This document shows positions 9,571 through 18,336 of a stretch of 64,000 bases of DNA, one piece after another. The stretch covers positions 4,090,501-4,154,500 of the forward strand of contig NZ_CP018099.1 of the NCBI RefSeq assembly GCF_001886815.1, in the 5' to 3' direction. This stretch comes from Caldithrix abyssi DSM 13497 (GTDB lineage: Bacteria > Calditrichota > Calditrichia > Calditrichales > Calditrichaceae). The notes under the pieces were generated by a model. That model made no database searches. It had not been told where the DNA came from and saw nothing but the letters and a program-made list of their open reading frames with translations. The position numbers were made by a program, and so were the translations under genes. Positions within the stretch are counted from its first letter, which is position 1; every line of letters starts with the position of its first letter.

Positions 9571-10361
9571 GACATATCCCTTTGTTTTTGAGTTTTTGTT
9601 CTGGCAGAATTATTACGATTGTTTCCTAATTTTTTTAGCGCATTGCGCGCGGCCAGTTGTTCGGCCTTCTTTTTGCTGGAGCCGACTCCTTTGGCCAGCC
9701 AGCGATTATTGACGTTTACTCGCACCACAAATTGTTTATTATGATCCGGGCCGCTCTCATGTACAATTTGATAGACGGGATTGCCCCACCCCTTACTCTG
9801 CGCTTTTTCCAGCAATTCAGATTTGTAATTATGATAACGTTTGACTTTCAATAAATCTTCACGTTTTCTGAGGATGAAATGGTTTACAAAATTGCGCGCC
9901 GCCGTCAGGCCGCCATCCAGGTAAATGGCGCCCAGAACCGATTCGAACAAATTGGCAAGATTGTTAAGCCGTTTCCGGCCTCCGGTTTTTTCTTCGCCTT
10001 TATCCAGAAGCAAATATTCACCCAGGCCAATTTCTTCGGTAATCTGAGCCAACACCTGTCTGGAAACAAGCACAGAACGCTTTTTAGAGAGCTCGCCCTC
10101 ATTTTTATTCGGAAAATTATGAAACAAATGCTCGGCAATGATCAAATCCAGAACAGCGTCGCCTAAAAACTCCAACCGTTCGTTAGATTCAAGGGCGCTC
10201 TCATGAGTCATATTGAGATATGAACGGTGCTTAAATGCTTTTAACAGTAGGATTTTATCTTTAAATTGATAATCTATTTTCCGTTCAATTTCCGTCACAG
10301 GAATAGGAAGTTCGTCATCTTTTGCTCGAACTACAAATCGCTTCAGCAGTCTTTTTATCAT
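9567..10361 (-). CDS. rnc: Ribonuclease III
   Basis: A 264-residue double-strand-specific endoribonuclease. The signature ERLEFLGDAVLDLIIAEHL is at about 61-79, and a second acidic cluster (NLFESVLGAIYLDGG) provides the other Mg-binding residues. The C-terminal dsRNA-binding domain ends with KGVGSSKKKAEQLAARNAL, followed by a basic tail. It processes rRNA precursors and structured mRNAs. Placement beside fatty-acid synthesis genes is a common bacterial arrangement (fabF-rnc). There is a 30-bp gap to fabF upstream and a 4-bp overlap with wecB downstream. Confidence 0.97.
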   Translation of the reverse strand: MIKRLLKRFVVRAKDDELPIPVTEIERKIDYQFKDKILLLKAFKHRSYLNMTHESALESNERLEFLGDAVLDLIIAEHLFHNFPNKNEGELSKKRSVLVSRQVLAQITEEIGLGEYLLLDKGEEKTGGRKRLNNLANLFESVLGAIYLDGGLTAARNFVNHFILRKREDLLKVKRYHNYKSELLEKAQSKGWGNPVYQIVHESGPDHNKQFVVRVNVNNRWLAKGVGSSKKKAEQLAARNALKKLGNNRNNSARTKTQKQRDMS

Positions 10362-10391
10362 TTTCTACTCTTCATTTTTTTGGCTGCTCAT

Positions 10392-11636
10392 TTACTCCAT
10401 AAATTTTTTTACACAAAGGGTAACATTGTGCCCGCCAAAACCAAAAGAATTGCTCAGGGCCGCATTGACCTCTTTTTCGATGGGTGTATTGGGCACGTAA
10501 TTTAAATCGCATGCCGGGTCCGGAAATTCATAATTTACGGTAGGATGCACTTTGTTTTGCTGAACCGTCAGGCTGGTGGCAATAAGCTCTAACACGCCCG
10601 AAGCGCCCAGCAAATGGCCGGTCATCGACTTGGTAGAGCTAACGACCAGTTCGTAGGCATAATCACCGAATACCGATTTAATGGCCTCGGTTTCGTTTTT
10701 ATCGTTAAAATAGGTCGATGTGCCGTGGGCATTGATGTACTGCACATCGGTTGGTTGCAGGTTTGCGTCTTTTAAGGCCGCCTTCATGGCGCGGATGGCG
10801 CCTTCGCCGCCCGGAGCGGGTTGCGTAATATGAAAGGCATCGGCCGTAAATCCCACGCCCACAAGTTCGGCATAAATTTTAGCCCCGCGCGCTCTGGCAT
10901 GTTCCAATTCTTCCAGAATAAGAATGCCGCCGCCTTCGCCCATTACAAAGCCGTCTCTTTTAGCGTCAAAGGGCCGACTGGCTTTCTGCGGATCTTCATT
11001 GCGCGTGGATATGGCTTTCATGGCATTAAAACCGGCAATACCGCTGGGGACAATGGCCGCTTCGGCGCCGCCGCAAATCATCACTTCGGCGTCGCCATAC
11101 TGAATGGTACGCATGGCCGTTCCAATGCTGTGCGCGGCCGTTGCGCAAGCCGATACGGTGGCAAAATTCGGACCTTTTAAACCGTATTTAATAGAGATAT
11201 GGCCGGCTGCAATGTCGATAATCAGGTTCGGAATAAAAAATGGGCTAACCCGGCGTGGACCGCGTGTGACCAGCTTAGTATGTTCATCTTCAAAAGAGAG
11301 CATGCCGCCAATACCCGAGCCCACAATCACTCCAATTCGATCCCGATCTTCTTTGTCGAGTTCCATTCCCGAGTCGTTCAGCGCTTCTTCCGCGGCCAAT
11401 ATGGCAAACTGACTGAAGCGATCTAACCGGCGCAGTTCTTTACGATCAAAATGTTCCAGCGGATCATAATTTTTTACTTCGCATGCAAATTTGGTTTCAT
11501 AGTCCGATGTGTCAAAAAGTGTAATGGGCGCCGCGCCGTTCTTTCCGCTTAACAGGGCTTCCCACGTTTCTTTTACATTATTGCCTACCGGAGATATGAC
11601 ACCCATTCCGGTAATTACCACCCGTCTTTTCCCCAT
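10392..11636 (-). CDS. fabF: 3-oxoacyl-[ACP] synthase II (KAS II)
   Basis: A 414-residue condensing enzyme of fatty-acid elongation. The N-terminus VVITGMGVISPVGN is followed by the active-site cysteine in SACATAAHSIG and the two catalytic histidines in NAHGTSTYFNDKNE and KSMTGHLLGASG. The C-terminus NSFGFGGHNVTL is typical. The gene follows acpP on the minus strand, but a terminator and a repeat element separate the two, so fabF-rnc may have its own promoter or rely on read-through. Confidence 0.97.
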   Translation of the reverse strand: MGKRRVVITGMGVISPVGNNVKETWEALLSGKNGAAPITLFDTSDYETKFACEVKNYDPLEHFDRKELRRLDRFSQFAILAAEEALNDSGMELDKEDRDRIGVIVGSGIGGMLSFEDEHTKLVTRGPRRVSPFFIPNLIIDIAAGHISIKYGLKGPNFATVSACATAAHSIGTAMRTIQYGDAEVMICGGAEAAIVPSGIAGFNAMKAISTRNEDPQKASRPFDAKRDGFVMGEGGGILILEELEHARARGAKIYAELVGVGFTADAFHITQPAPGGEGAIRAMKAALKDANLQPTDVQYINAHGTSTYFNDKNETEAIKSVFGDYAYELVVSSTKSMTGHLLGASGVLELIATSLTVQQNKVHPTVNYEFPDPACDLNYVPNTPIEKEVNAALSNSFGFGGHNVTLCVKKFME

Positions 11637-11654
11637 AAATATTAACCCTTTTGT

Positions 11655-11830
11655 GAATCTTACTTAACATAAAGTTCTGCAAAATGCACATAATATGTCA
11701 TTTCGAATCCCGATTTATCAGGTGAAAAATCTTCTAATTTCAACAAAAAGAAAATATTTATCGTCTCCCGCCAGGGCGGGATATTCGAAATAACCTTAAA
11801 ATTTACATTTAGCAGAACTCTAACTTAACA
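11655..11830. repeat. MITE-like inverted-repeat element between acpP and fabF
   Basis: The non-coding spacer holds a nested set of inverted repeats. The inner pair starts with GTCATTTCGAATCCCG at 11697 and ends with CGGGATATTCGAAATAAC near 11794. A GC-rich palindrome (TCCCGCCAGGGCGGGA) sits just inside the right arm at 11766-11781. An outer imperfect pair (AGTTCTGC at 11673-11680, GCAGAACT at 11812-11819) extends the symmetry. The TCATTTCGAA...GATTTATC...GAAAAATCTT wording resembles short dispersed repeats found in Bacteroidota/Calditrichota-type genomes. No ORF lies inside. Mobility is inferred. Confidence 0.5.
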
Positions 11831-11868
11831 GAAAAAGGAGGTTCAATTATTTACTGTTTGAACCTCCC
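11831..11868 (-). terminator. Rho-independent terminator after acpP
   Basis: A 10-bp perfect stem (GGAGGTTCAA at 11837-11846 with TTGAACCTCC at 11858-11867) is followed on the minus strand by a T tract. It starts 12 bases beyond the acpP stop codon, so it is well placed to end or attenuate the acpP transcript before fabF. Confidence 0.8.
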
Positions 11869-11879
11869 TTAGTGTTCGC

Positions 11880-12122
11880 TTATTCTTTTTCGGCTAATTT
11901 TTGTTTCAAATGCTCAATGGCGTCGCCAACCGTACGCATCTTTTCGGCTTCATCTTCCGGAATGGAAATTCCGAATTTGTCTTCAAAAGCCATCACCAGT
12001 TCCACCGTATCCAGGCTGTCTGCGCCCAGATCGTCAATAAAAGATGCTTCGGGGGTAACCTGAGATTCATCTACGCCTAATTGCTCAACGATAATTTCCT
12101 TGACGGTTGCTTCGATATCCAT
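11880..12122 (-). CDS. acpP: Acyl carrier protein
   Basis: An 80-residue acidic protein with the phosphopantetheine attachment site [10 protein letters not shown] (Ser36). It carries acyl chains for FabD, FabG, FabH, FabF and PlsX, most of which are encoded around it. Length and sequence are standard. It is the last gene before a strong terminator, which may help set high ACP expression relative to fabF. Confidence 0.97.
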   Translation of the reverse strand: MDIEATVKEIIVEQLGVDESQVTPEASFIDDLGADSLDTVELVMAFEDKFGISIPEDEAEKMRTVGDAIEHLKQKLAEKE

Positions 12123-12186
12123 CTCTCTTCTCCTTGTTGGTTATACGTTACATGAAGTTACATAATCTATTTTTTAAATTGATTGT

Positions 12187-12924
12187 TTACATAACCAGAC
12201 CGCCGCTCACAATGAGCGTGGTTCCCGTGACGTACGATGCGGCATCGCTGGCTAAAAAGGCCACCACATTGGCCACGTCTTCCGGGGTGCCGGCCCGCTT
12301 TAACGGAATCTGTTTCAGATACTCTTCTTTTACATTTTCTGGCAATTTTTCAGTCATTTCCGTGGCAATGTAACCGGGAGCAACGGCATTTACCGTAATA
12401 TTACGCGCGCCCAGCTCACGGGCAAAAGCTTTGGTTAAGGCGATTACTCCCGCTTTGGACGAAGCGTAATTGGCCTGCCCGGCCGTACCCAGTATGCCGC
12501 TAACCGAGGCGATGTTAATTATTCTGCCGCTACGTTTTTTCATCATCACTTTGGCCGCCGCCTGCGAGCACAAAAACGTTCCCTTCAAATTGATGTTCAA
12601 TACAGAATCCCACTCGGCTTCGCTCATGCGAATAGCCAGGTTGTCGCGCGTAATGCCGGCATTGTTAACCAGCACGTCCACCTGCCCAAAGGCCTCAACG
12701 GTTTGCTTAATCAGGTTTCCCGCGTCTTCGGCTTTAGAAACATCCGCCACCACCGCCAGCGATTTTACGCCGAGCTTTTCAATTTCCTGGGCGGTTTCTT
12801 TTGCCGCGTCTTTTAGAATATCCGAAATCACCACATGGTAACCCTCGCGCGCCAATTTAAGGGCAATGGCTTTCCCGATTCCACGAGCAGAGCCGGTTAC
12901 GATTGCTACTTTTCCTTCGTTCAT
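12187..12924 (-). CDS. fabG: 3-oxoacyl-[ACP] reductase
   Basis: A 245-residue short-chain dehydrogenase. It has the cofactor motif TGSARGIGKAIA (about 10-21), NNAGITRDN, and the catalytic Ser...YASSKAG (Tyr/Lys) with the FabG-type ending ASYVTGTTLIVSGGLVM. It uses NADPH to reduce the 3-oxoacyl-ACP made by FabF/FabH. Its start overlaps the end of fabD by 4 bp. Confidence 0.96.
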   Translation of the reverse strand: MNEGKVAIVTGSARGIGKAIALKLAREGYHVVISDILKDAAKETAQEIEKLGVKSLAVVADVSKAEDAGNLIKQTVEAFGQVDVLVNNAGITRDNLAIRMSEAEWDSVLNINLKGTFLCSQAAAKVMMKKRSGRIINIASVSGILGTAGQANYASSKAGVIALTKAFARELGARNITVNAVAPGYIATEMTEKLPENVKEEYLKQIPLKRAGTPEDVANVVAFLASDAASYVTGTTLIVSGGLVM

Positions 12925-13847
12925 CCTTCTTCCCCCACTCTATTTACGTTTTCAACAGTCCCGATGGGTTGACAGGGAACCTGTCGATTAATTCGTTTTA
13001 ATAGTCCACACAAAACTTTGCCGGGCCCGATTTCGTAAAACGCGGCAAAACCATCGGCAATCATATTTTCCATGCTCTTTTGCCACAAAACCGGGCTGGT
13101 TAGTTGTTTAAACAGTAAATGACGGATCTCATCTCTGGCCGTAACAGGCCCGCCCGTCACATTAGAATAAACCGGCACGCGGGCGTCTTTGAATTCTGTT
13201 TTTTCCAGCGCTTCCTGTAAGCCGGCGCGTGCATCGTCCATTAGCGGGCTGTGAAAGGCTCCGGATACTACTAATTCCAGCGCCTTTTTAGCGCCCATCT
13301 CTCTGGCCACGTCCAACGCCTGGCGAATGACCTCAACCTGGCCGGAAATAGCGATCTGTCCCGGTGAATTAAAATTGGCCGGTTGAATAATGCCTTTGTC
13401 CGAAAGTTTTTCGCACAACTCATAAACCTGCTCTGCGGAAAGGCCAATTAAAGCGGCCATGGTACCGGGGTTTTTATTACCCGATTCATGCATTAACTGG
13501 CCGCGTTTTTGCACCAGACGCAAACCGTCCTCAAAGGTCAGACTGCCGGCGGCCACCAGCGCGCTGTACTCGCCCAGACTGTGTCCGGCCACACCATCGG
13601 GCTTCAGCCCCTTTTCTTCAAGCAGGGTGTTCACAGCCATGCTGTGGACAAAAATAGCCGGTTGCGTAATATACGTCTGTTTAAGTTCTTCTTCCGGTCC
13701 TTCGAAGCAAACTTTTTTCAGATCAAAATTTAAAATTTCATTAGCCTGATCAAAAATCCTGCGGGCAGACTCAAAGTGTTCGTAAAGGTCTTTGCCCATT
13801 CCCACAAACTGCGATGCCTGTCCCGGAAAGATGAATGCTTTTTTCAT
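12921..13847 (-). CDS. fabD: Malonyl-CoA:ACP transacylase
   Basis: A 308-residue acyltransferase. It begins with KKAFIFPGQASQFVGMGKDL and has the nucleophile motif GHSLGEYSAL (Ser at about 92) and the catalytic histidine in GAFHSPLM. It loads malonyl units onto ACP. It lies 20 bp downstream of fabH and overlaps fabG by 4 bp. Confidence 0.97.
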   Translation of the reverse strand: MKKAFIFPGQASQFVGMGKDLYEHFESARRIFDQANEILNFDLKKVCFEGPEEELKQTYITQPAIFVHSMAVNTLLEEKGLKPDGVAGHSLGEYSALVAAGSLTFEDGLRLVQKRGQLMHESGNKNPGTMAALIGLSAEQVYELCEKLSDKGIIQPANFNSPGQIAISGQVEVIRQALDVAREMGAKKALELVVSGAFHSPLMDDARAGLQEALEKTEFKDARVPVYSNVTGGPVTARDEIRHLLFKQLTSPVLWQKSMENMIADGFAAFYEIGPGKVLCGLLKRINRQVPCQPIGTVENVNRVGEEG

Positions 13848-13867
13848 GAATCTATCTCCATCACTAT

Positions 13868-14884
13868 CTATTCAGAGATCGGCTTTTCAGGTTTTGGAAT
13901 TCCCCAGCGCAATAGAGTAGAAGCCCAGGTAAAACCGCCGCCAAAAGTTGCAAATACGACCAGGTCGCCCACATCGAGTTTTCCTTGCAGGTAAGCTTCC
14001 GAGAGCGCCAGAGGAATGGTCGCTGCGGTTGTATTTCCATATTTATCAATATTAATCATTACCTTGTCATAATCGATGCCCAACCGTTTAACAGCGGCGT
14101 CAATAATCCGCAGATTGGCCTGATGAGGAATAAAGAGGGTAAGGTCTTTGCCGGTAAAGCCGTTTTTTTCCAGAATATGGACTGAAACTTCGGCCATTTT
14201 TGTGACGGCAAATTTAAAAACCGTTTTGCCGTCCTGATAGATGTAGTGCCAGTCATTCACCACCGTTTCCAGTGAAGCCGGGAACAGGCTGCCGCCAGCC
14301 TTCATTTTAAGGTAATCTGCGCCGCTGCCATCGGAAAAGAGCATAAAATCGATGATGCCTTTGTCTTCATCTTCGGTTGGCTCCAGCAAAACCGCCGCGG
14401 CTGCGTCGCCAAACAACACGCACGTATTCCGATCGCGGTAGTTGGTAATGGCGCTCATCTTATCGCCGCCCACCACCACAATCTTTTTGTGCGTGCCAGC
14501 CATAATATACTGGGCGCCGACAGACAATGCATAAATAAAACCCGAACAGGCGGCGGCCACATCAAACGACCAGGCGTTTTTGGCGCCGACCTTTTCCTGA
14601 ACCAGATTGCCGGTACTGGGAAAGAACATATCCGGCGTCACGGTGGCAACTACAATTCCTTCAATTTCCAGAGGGTCAATGCCCCTGTTTTCACATAATT
14701 TTTTTACCGCTTCGGCAGCCATATCCGAGGTTGCCTTTCCGGGCTCCAGGATGCGCCGCTCACGGATGCCGGTACGCGATCGAATCCATTCATCGGAAGT
14801 ATCCACCATTTTTTCCAGATCAAAATTGGTAAGCACCTTTTCCGGCACGTAATGCGCTACTGCACTAATGTAAGCCTTAGGCAT
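13868..14884 (-). CDS. fabH: 3-oxoacyl-[ACP] synthase III (KAS III)
   Basis: A 338-residue initiating condensing enzyme. The active-site cysteine lies in AACSGFIYAL, the histidine in PHQANLRI and the asparagine in YGNTTAATIPLAL. It condenses acyl-CoA primers with malonyl-ACP. It overlaps plsX by 8 bp, the usual plsX-fabH-fabD-fabG-acpP order. The C-terminus extends slightly past the typical RWG ending. Confidence 0.97.
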   Translation of the reverse strand: MPKAYISAVAHYVPEKVLTNFDLEKMVDTSDEWIRSRTGIRERRILEPGKATSDMAAEAVKKLCENRGIDPLEIEGIVVATVTPDMFFPSTGNLVQEKVGAKNAWSFDVAAACSGFIYALSVGAQYIMAGTHKKIVVVGGDKMSAITNYRDRNTCVLFGDAAAAVLLEPTEDEDKGIIDFMLFSDGSGADYLKMKAGGSLFPASLETVVNDWHYIYQDGKTVFKFAVTKMAEVSVHILEKNGFTGKDLTLFIPHQANLRIIDAAVKRLGIDYDKVMINIDKYGNTTAATIPLALSEAYLQGKLDVGDLVVFATFGGGFTWASTLLRWGIPKPEKPISE

Positions 14885-15890
14885 TGTTCAACTCCTTTTC
14901 CCTCAACTTTTCTGCAATTCGTTTATTAACCTGATGACTACTCATTTCATGCGCTACACGCAAAGCGTTTTTAATGGCCCTTGCCGTTGAGTTTCCATGG
15001 CAAATTATCGAAATTCCATCCACACCTAACAGGGGCACGCCGCCGTATTCCTGATAATCATAACTGCGCTTGAGCTCGCTAAAGGCCGGTTTAACTAAAA
15101 GCGCCCCCAAATTGGTAAATAGATTGGCTCCGATATTCCGCTTAATCGCTTTGACAATTACGCCCATCACACTCTCGGCCATCTTAAGTAGCGCATTCCC
15201 TACAAAGCCATCGCACACAATGATATCGGTTTTTCCTTTTAAAATATCTCGTCCCTCAACGTTTCCGTAAAAATTTGGTAAATTTTCTTTAAACAATTGG
15301 TGCGCCGCCAGGGTTAAGGCGTTTCCCTTTTTTTCTTCCTCGCCAATACTCAGCAAACCGATTTTCAAATCTTTTTGCTGAAATACTTCGCCGACAAAAA
15401 TACTTGCCATTAAAGCAAATTGCAAGAGGTGAATCGGTTTAGAATCAACATTTGCTCCCACGTCAATCAAAAAGACCATCCCCTTTTCGCTGGGCAAAAA
15501 CGACCCTATGGCCGGGCGCTTAACTCCGGGGATTCGTTTTAGAGTCAACAATGAGCCTGCCATTTGCGCACCAGTATGCCCGGCGCTGACAAAGGCATCG
15601 GCCTGGCCGCTGGCATGCAATTTGAGCCCCACGACCATTGAAGCGTTTGTCTTCTTTTTGAATGCTTCGGTAGGGGATTCATTCATGCCGATATTGTCTG
15701 GCGCGTGAACAATGCTAAATCGCTTATGGTATTTCTCAGGAATGTGCTTCAGACGTTCTTTAATTAAATCCTGATCACCCACCAGAACAATATGGTCGTC
15801 TTTGGGAGCTTCTTTCAAATATAAATAAGCCCCATCAACCGTTGCTCGGGGCCCAAGATCACCCCCCATAACATCCAGGGCGATGCGCAT
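14877..15890 (-). CDS. plsX: Phosphate acyltransferase PlsX
   Basis: A 337-residue enzyme that makes acyl-phosphate from acyl-ACP for phospholipid synthesis. Diagnostic segments are MRIALDVMGGDLGPRATVDGA at the N-terminus, AGHTGAQMAGSLL, IDVGANVDSKP and the C-terminal EYGGVPLLGVDG. It follows rpmF by 24 bp and overlaps fabH. Confidence 0.96.
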   Translation of the reverse strand: MRIALDVMGGDLGPRATVDGAYLYLKEAPKDDHIVLVGDQDLIKERLKHIPEKYHKRFSIVHAPDNIGMNESPTEAFKKKTNASMVVGLKLHASGQADAFVSAGHTGAQMAGSLLTLKRIPGVKRPAIGSFLPSEKGMVFLIDVGANVDSKPIHLLQFALMASIFVGEVFQQKDLKIGLLSIGEEEKKGNALTLAAHQLFKENLPNFYGNVEGRDILKGKTDIIVCDGFVGNALLKMAESVMGVIVKAIKRNIGANLFTNLGALLVKPAFSELKRSYDYQEYGGVPLLGVDGISIICHGNSTARAIKNALRVAHEMSSHQVNKRIAEKLREKELNNA

Positions 15891-15914
15891 TACGAATTCC
15901 TTCGCAAAAGACGA

Positions 15915-16103
15915 TTAAACCGATTTGGGAATATAGACGTTTTTACCCCGGTAATATCCGCAACTTGGGCAGGCACGATGGGGCAGCTTTTTTTCGCCGC
16001 AATGATCACAGGTAACCAAAGAATTAGCGCGTAAACTTGCCATCCATTGAGCTCTGCGTTTATCTCTCAAATTACGTGATACTTTCCGTTTTGGATTTGC
16101 CAT
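15915..16103 (-). CDS. rpmF: 50S ribosomal protein L32
   Basis: A 62-residue basic protein. It starts MANPKRKVSRNLRDKRRAQW and holds a four-cysteine zinc-ribbon (CDHCGEKKLPHRACPSCG). The yceD-rpmF-plsX order is conserved in many bacteria and links ribosome and membrane synthesis. Confidence 0.97.
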   Translation of the reverse strand: MANPKRKVSRNLRDKRRAQWMASLRANSLVTCDHCGEKKLPHRACPSCGYYRGKNVYIPKSV

Positions 16104-16112
16104 TTTCCTCTC

Positions 16113-16604
16113 CTATTTTAATAACTTTCTCAGTTCATCCCAACGTGGATCGATCGGTCGTTCTCCACAGCGGCACTCTTCATGATTCAAATGCGCGCCA
16201 CAATTCGGGCAAATTCCTTTACACTCTTCCTTACACAACATTTTTAGCGGATGGTTCAATAACATCATCTCAGAGATCACAGGATTAATATCGATCTCAA
16301 TGGCATCCGCCGCAATGCGAATAATCTCTTCGTCTAACAATTCACCTGCGCCCTGGTGATACTGTTGTTCGATCCTGGCCGTGAAGCGCACATCGAACTC
16401 ATCCAGGCAACGATCGCAGGTATAATGCGCTCTGGTCAATAATTCGATGCGCACGCGAACATCTTTCTTGATCTTTTCCGCATGCACATGCACCGTGGCC
16501 TGATTCGGATAATACTCCCGAATCAAAGGCGAAATAAATTCCAGACTTATCTCGTCATCCATCTCAATTGGATGAACATCAATGTCCTGTATGTTTATTT
16601 TCAT
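16113..16604 (-). CDS. YceD/DUF177 family protein (rRNA accumulation factor-like)
   Basis: About 163 residues starting at the ATG at 16604; the frame extends 7 codons further to a TTG, but ATG followed by KINIQDID fits the family better. The centre holds CDRCLDEFD, and the C-terminal part has a cysteine cluster (CKEECKGICPNCGAHLNHEECRC) resembling a zinc-binding site. YceD proteins are linked to 23S rRNA accumulation in plants and E. coli. The gene is immediately upstream of rpmF (9-bp gap), as in most bacteria. Confidence 0.88.
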   Translation of the reverse strand: MKINIQDIDVHPIEMDDEISLEFISPLIREYYPNQATVHVHAEKIKKDVRVRIELLTRAHYTCDRCLDEFDVRFTARIEQQYHQGAGELLDEEIIRIAADAIEIDINPVISEMMLLNHPLKMLCKEECKGICPNCGAHLNHEECRCGERPIDPRWDELRKLLK

Positions 16605-16976
16605 CAGAATTTCCGAATTTATCAAATCTCAATGAGGATTTCAACCCTCATAACTTTTCGTCTCTTTTAATGCCAACTACATCAAAAGTTCCCGTCTTTT
16701 TGCGAAATAGCCAAATGTACATTAAGATGTATCATAAGGCAAATTTTATTACCGCCGCCGGAAATTGAAAAGCGGGGGAGGAAGAGTGTATTAACGGACC
16801 GCCCTCGCCATTACGTTTTTCACTTTGTTCCCACTTTAAGATAAAAAAGAATCCGGCGCGCCCGTATTTTTACGCGGCGGCCGGAATAATCATCTTCTCC
16901 CGTTTGCCGAAAGATGAAAAAACACTATCTTTCGTTTTTTTTGCTCAACTTATTAACAGCTTTTTATTTACTCAAC
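16605..16976. other. Intergenic region between ackA and yceD, with a weak ackA terminator
   Basis: No gene is visible. On the minus strand, an imperfect GC-rich hairpin at 16853-16884 (CCGG...CCGG arms) is followed by ATTCTTTTTTAT, and a second small stem (CATCTT/AAGATG, 16891-16916) sits between it and the ackA stop; together they may terminate ackA. A TTGCCT-17 bp-TACATT pair around 16715-16745 on the minus strand is a weak promoter candidate for the yceD-rpmF-plsX-fab operon. Confidence 0.35.
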
Positions 16977-18182
16977 CTATTTCTTTAACTGACTTACGAT
17001 TTGCATCGTATCCATGGCAATCACCAGCTCTTCATTGGTGGGAATCACCAGCACTTTTACGCCGGATTCAGCGGCGGAGATATCGCGCTCGCCTTTACTC
17101 TTTTCTTCATTTTTATGGTGATCTAATTTAATACCCAGAAACTCCAATTCCGACAGGGCATTTTTGCGCACCAGACTGGAATTTTCTCCAATACCACCGG
17201 TAAAAACAATAGCATCCACACCGCCCATAGCCGCGGCATAGGCGCCGATGTATTTTTTCAGGCGATAGGTAAAAATATCATGCGCCAGTTTGGCCCGGGC
17301 GTTGGTCTCATATTCTTCTTCAATTTCGCGCATGTCGCTGCTTAAACCGCTAACTCCGATCAATCCGCTGTGTTTGTTTAACAGGGTTGTGGCGTCGTTG
17401 GGCGTTAATTCTTCTTTGTGCATGATCTGCAAAATGATTGCCGGGTCCAGATCGCCGGAGCGCGTGCCCATCATCAATCCTTCCAGCGGGGTAAAGCCCA
17501 TGCTGGTATCGATGGATTTGCCATACTTAATTGCCGCCGCCGAAGCGCCGTTGCCCAGATGGCAGGTAATGATGCGCAGCTCTTCTTTGGGCCTGCCCAG
17601 CATTTTTGCCGCCCGATCAGAAACAAAGCGATGCGACGTGCCATGAAAGCCATAGCGCCGGATGCCATGCTTTTTGTAAAGGGCATAGGGCAATCCGTAC
17701 AAATAAGCATGTTTGGGCATGGTTTGATGGAAGGCGGTATCGAACACGCCCACCTGCGGAACGCCTGGCAGCAACTGCATGGCGGCGTTAATGCCCTTTA
17801 AATTGGGGGGATTGTGTAGAGGCGCGTAATCAATGCATCGGCGCATCTCGGCCATCACCTCTTCGGTAATCAAAACCGAGCCGCTAAACACTTCGCCGCC
17901 GTGCACCACGCGGTGACCAACCGCGTCGATTTCACTTTTATCTTTAATAACACCATGATTTTTACTGAGTAAAATACCCAGCACATATTCAATGGCCATT
18001 TTATGATCCAGAATTTCTCCTGATAGGCGAACCTCTTTTTCCCCTTCTTTACGGTGTGTCAAAATAGCGCCGGACATTCCGATGCGCTCTACCACGCCCC
18101 TGGCCAGCGAGCGCTGCTCTTCCGGATCGATCACCTGATATTTAACCGACGAGCTTCCCGCGTTTATTACTAAAACGATCAT
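16977..18182 (-). CDS. ackA: Acetate kinase
   Basis: A 401-residue ASKHA-fold kinase that interconverts acetate + ATP and acetyl phosphate + ADP. Family motifs include VLVINAGSSSVKYQ, HRVVHGGE, GFHGTSHRFVS, HLGNGASAAAI and FTGGIGENS. It would give substrate-level ATP in a fermentative or acetate-producing metabolism. No pta is next to it. It is flanked by intergenic gaps on both sides, so it is probably monocistronic. Confidence 0.97.
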   Translation of the reverse strand: MIVLVINAGSSSVKYQVIDPEEQRSLARGVVERIGMSGAILTHRKEGEKEVRLSGEILDHKMAIEYVLGILLSKNHGVIKDKSEIDAVGHRVVHGGEVFSGSVLITEEVMAEMRRCIDYAPLHNPPNLKGINAAMQLLPGVPQVGVFDTAFHQTMPKHAYLYGLPYALYKKHGIRRYGFHGTSHRFVSDRAAKMLGRPKEELRIITCHLGNGASAAAIKYGKSIDTSMGFTPLEGLMMGTRSGDLDPAIILQIMHKEELTPNDATTLLNKHSGLIGVSGLSSDMREIEEEYETNARAKLAHDIFTYRLKKYIGAYAAAMGGVDAIVFTGGIGENSSLVRKNALSELEFLGIKLDHHKNEEKSKGERDISAAESGVKVLVIPTNEELVIAMDTMQIVSQLKK

Positions 18183-18336
18183 TTTAAATACCTCTTTTTT
18201 AAAATCTTGAATATTCCTTTTTTACTCGCAATAAATAAAATTAGTCAATTTTTATTAGTTAATTATTTAAACTACATCCTGTTACACAGATCACTATCCC
18301 TTAACGACATAAAAGATAATAAATCTTTTCTATCGC

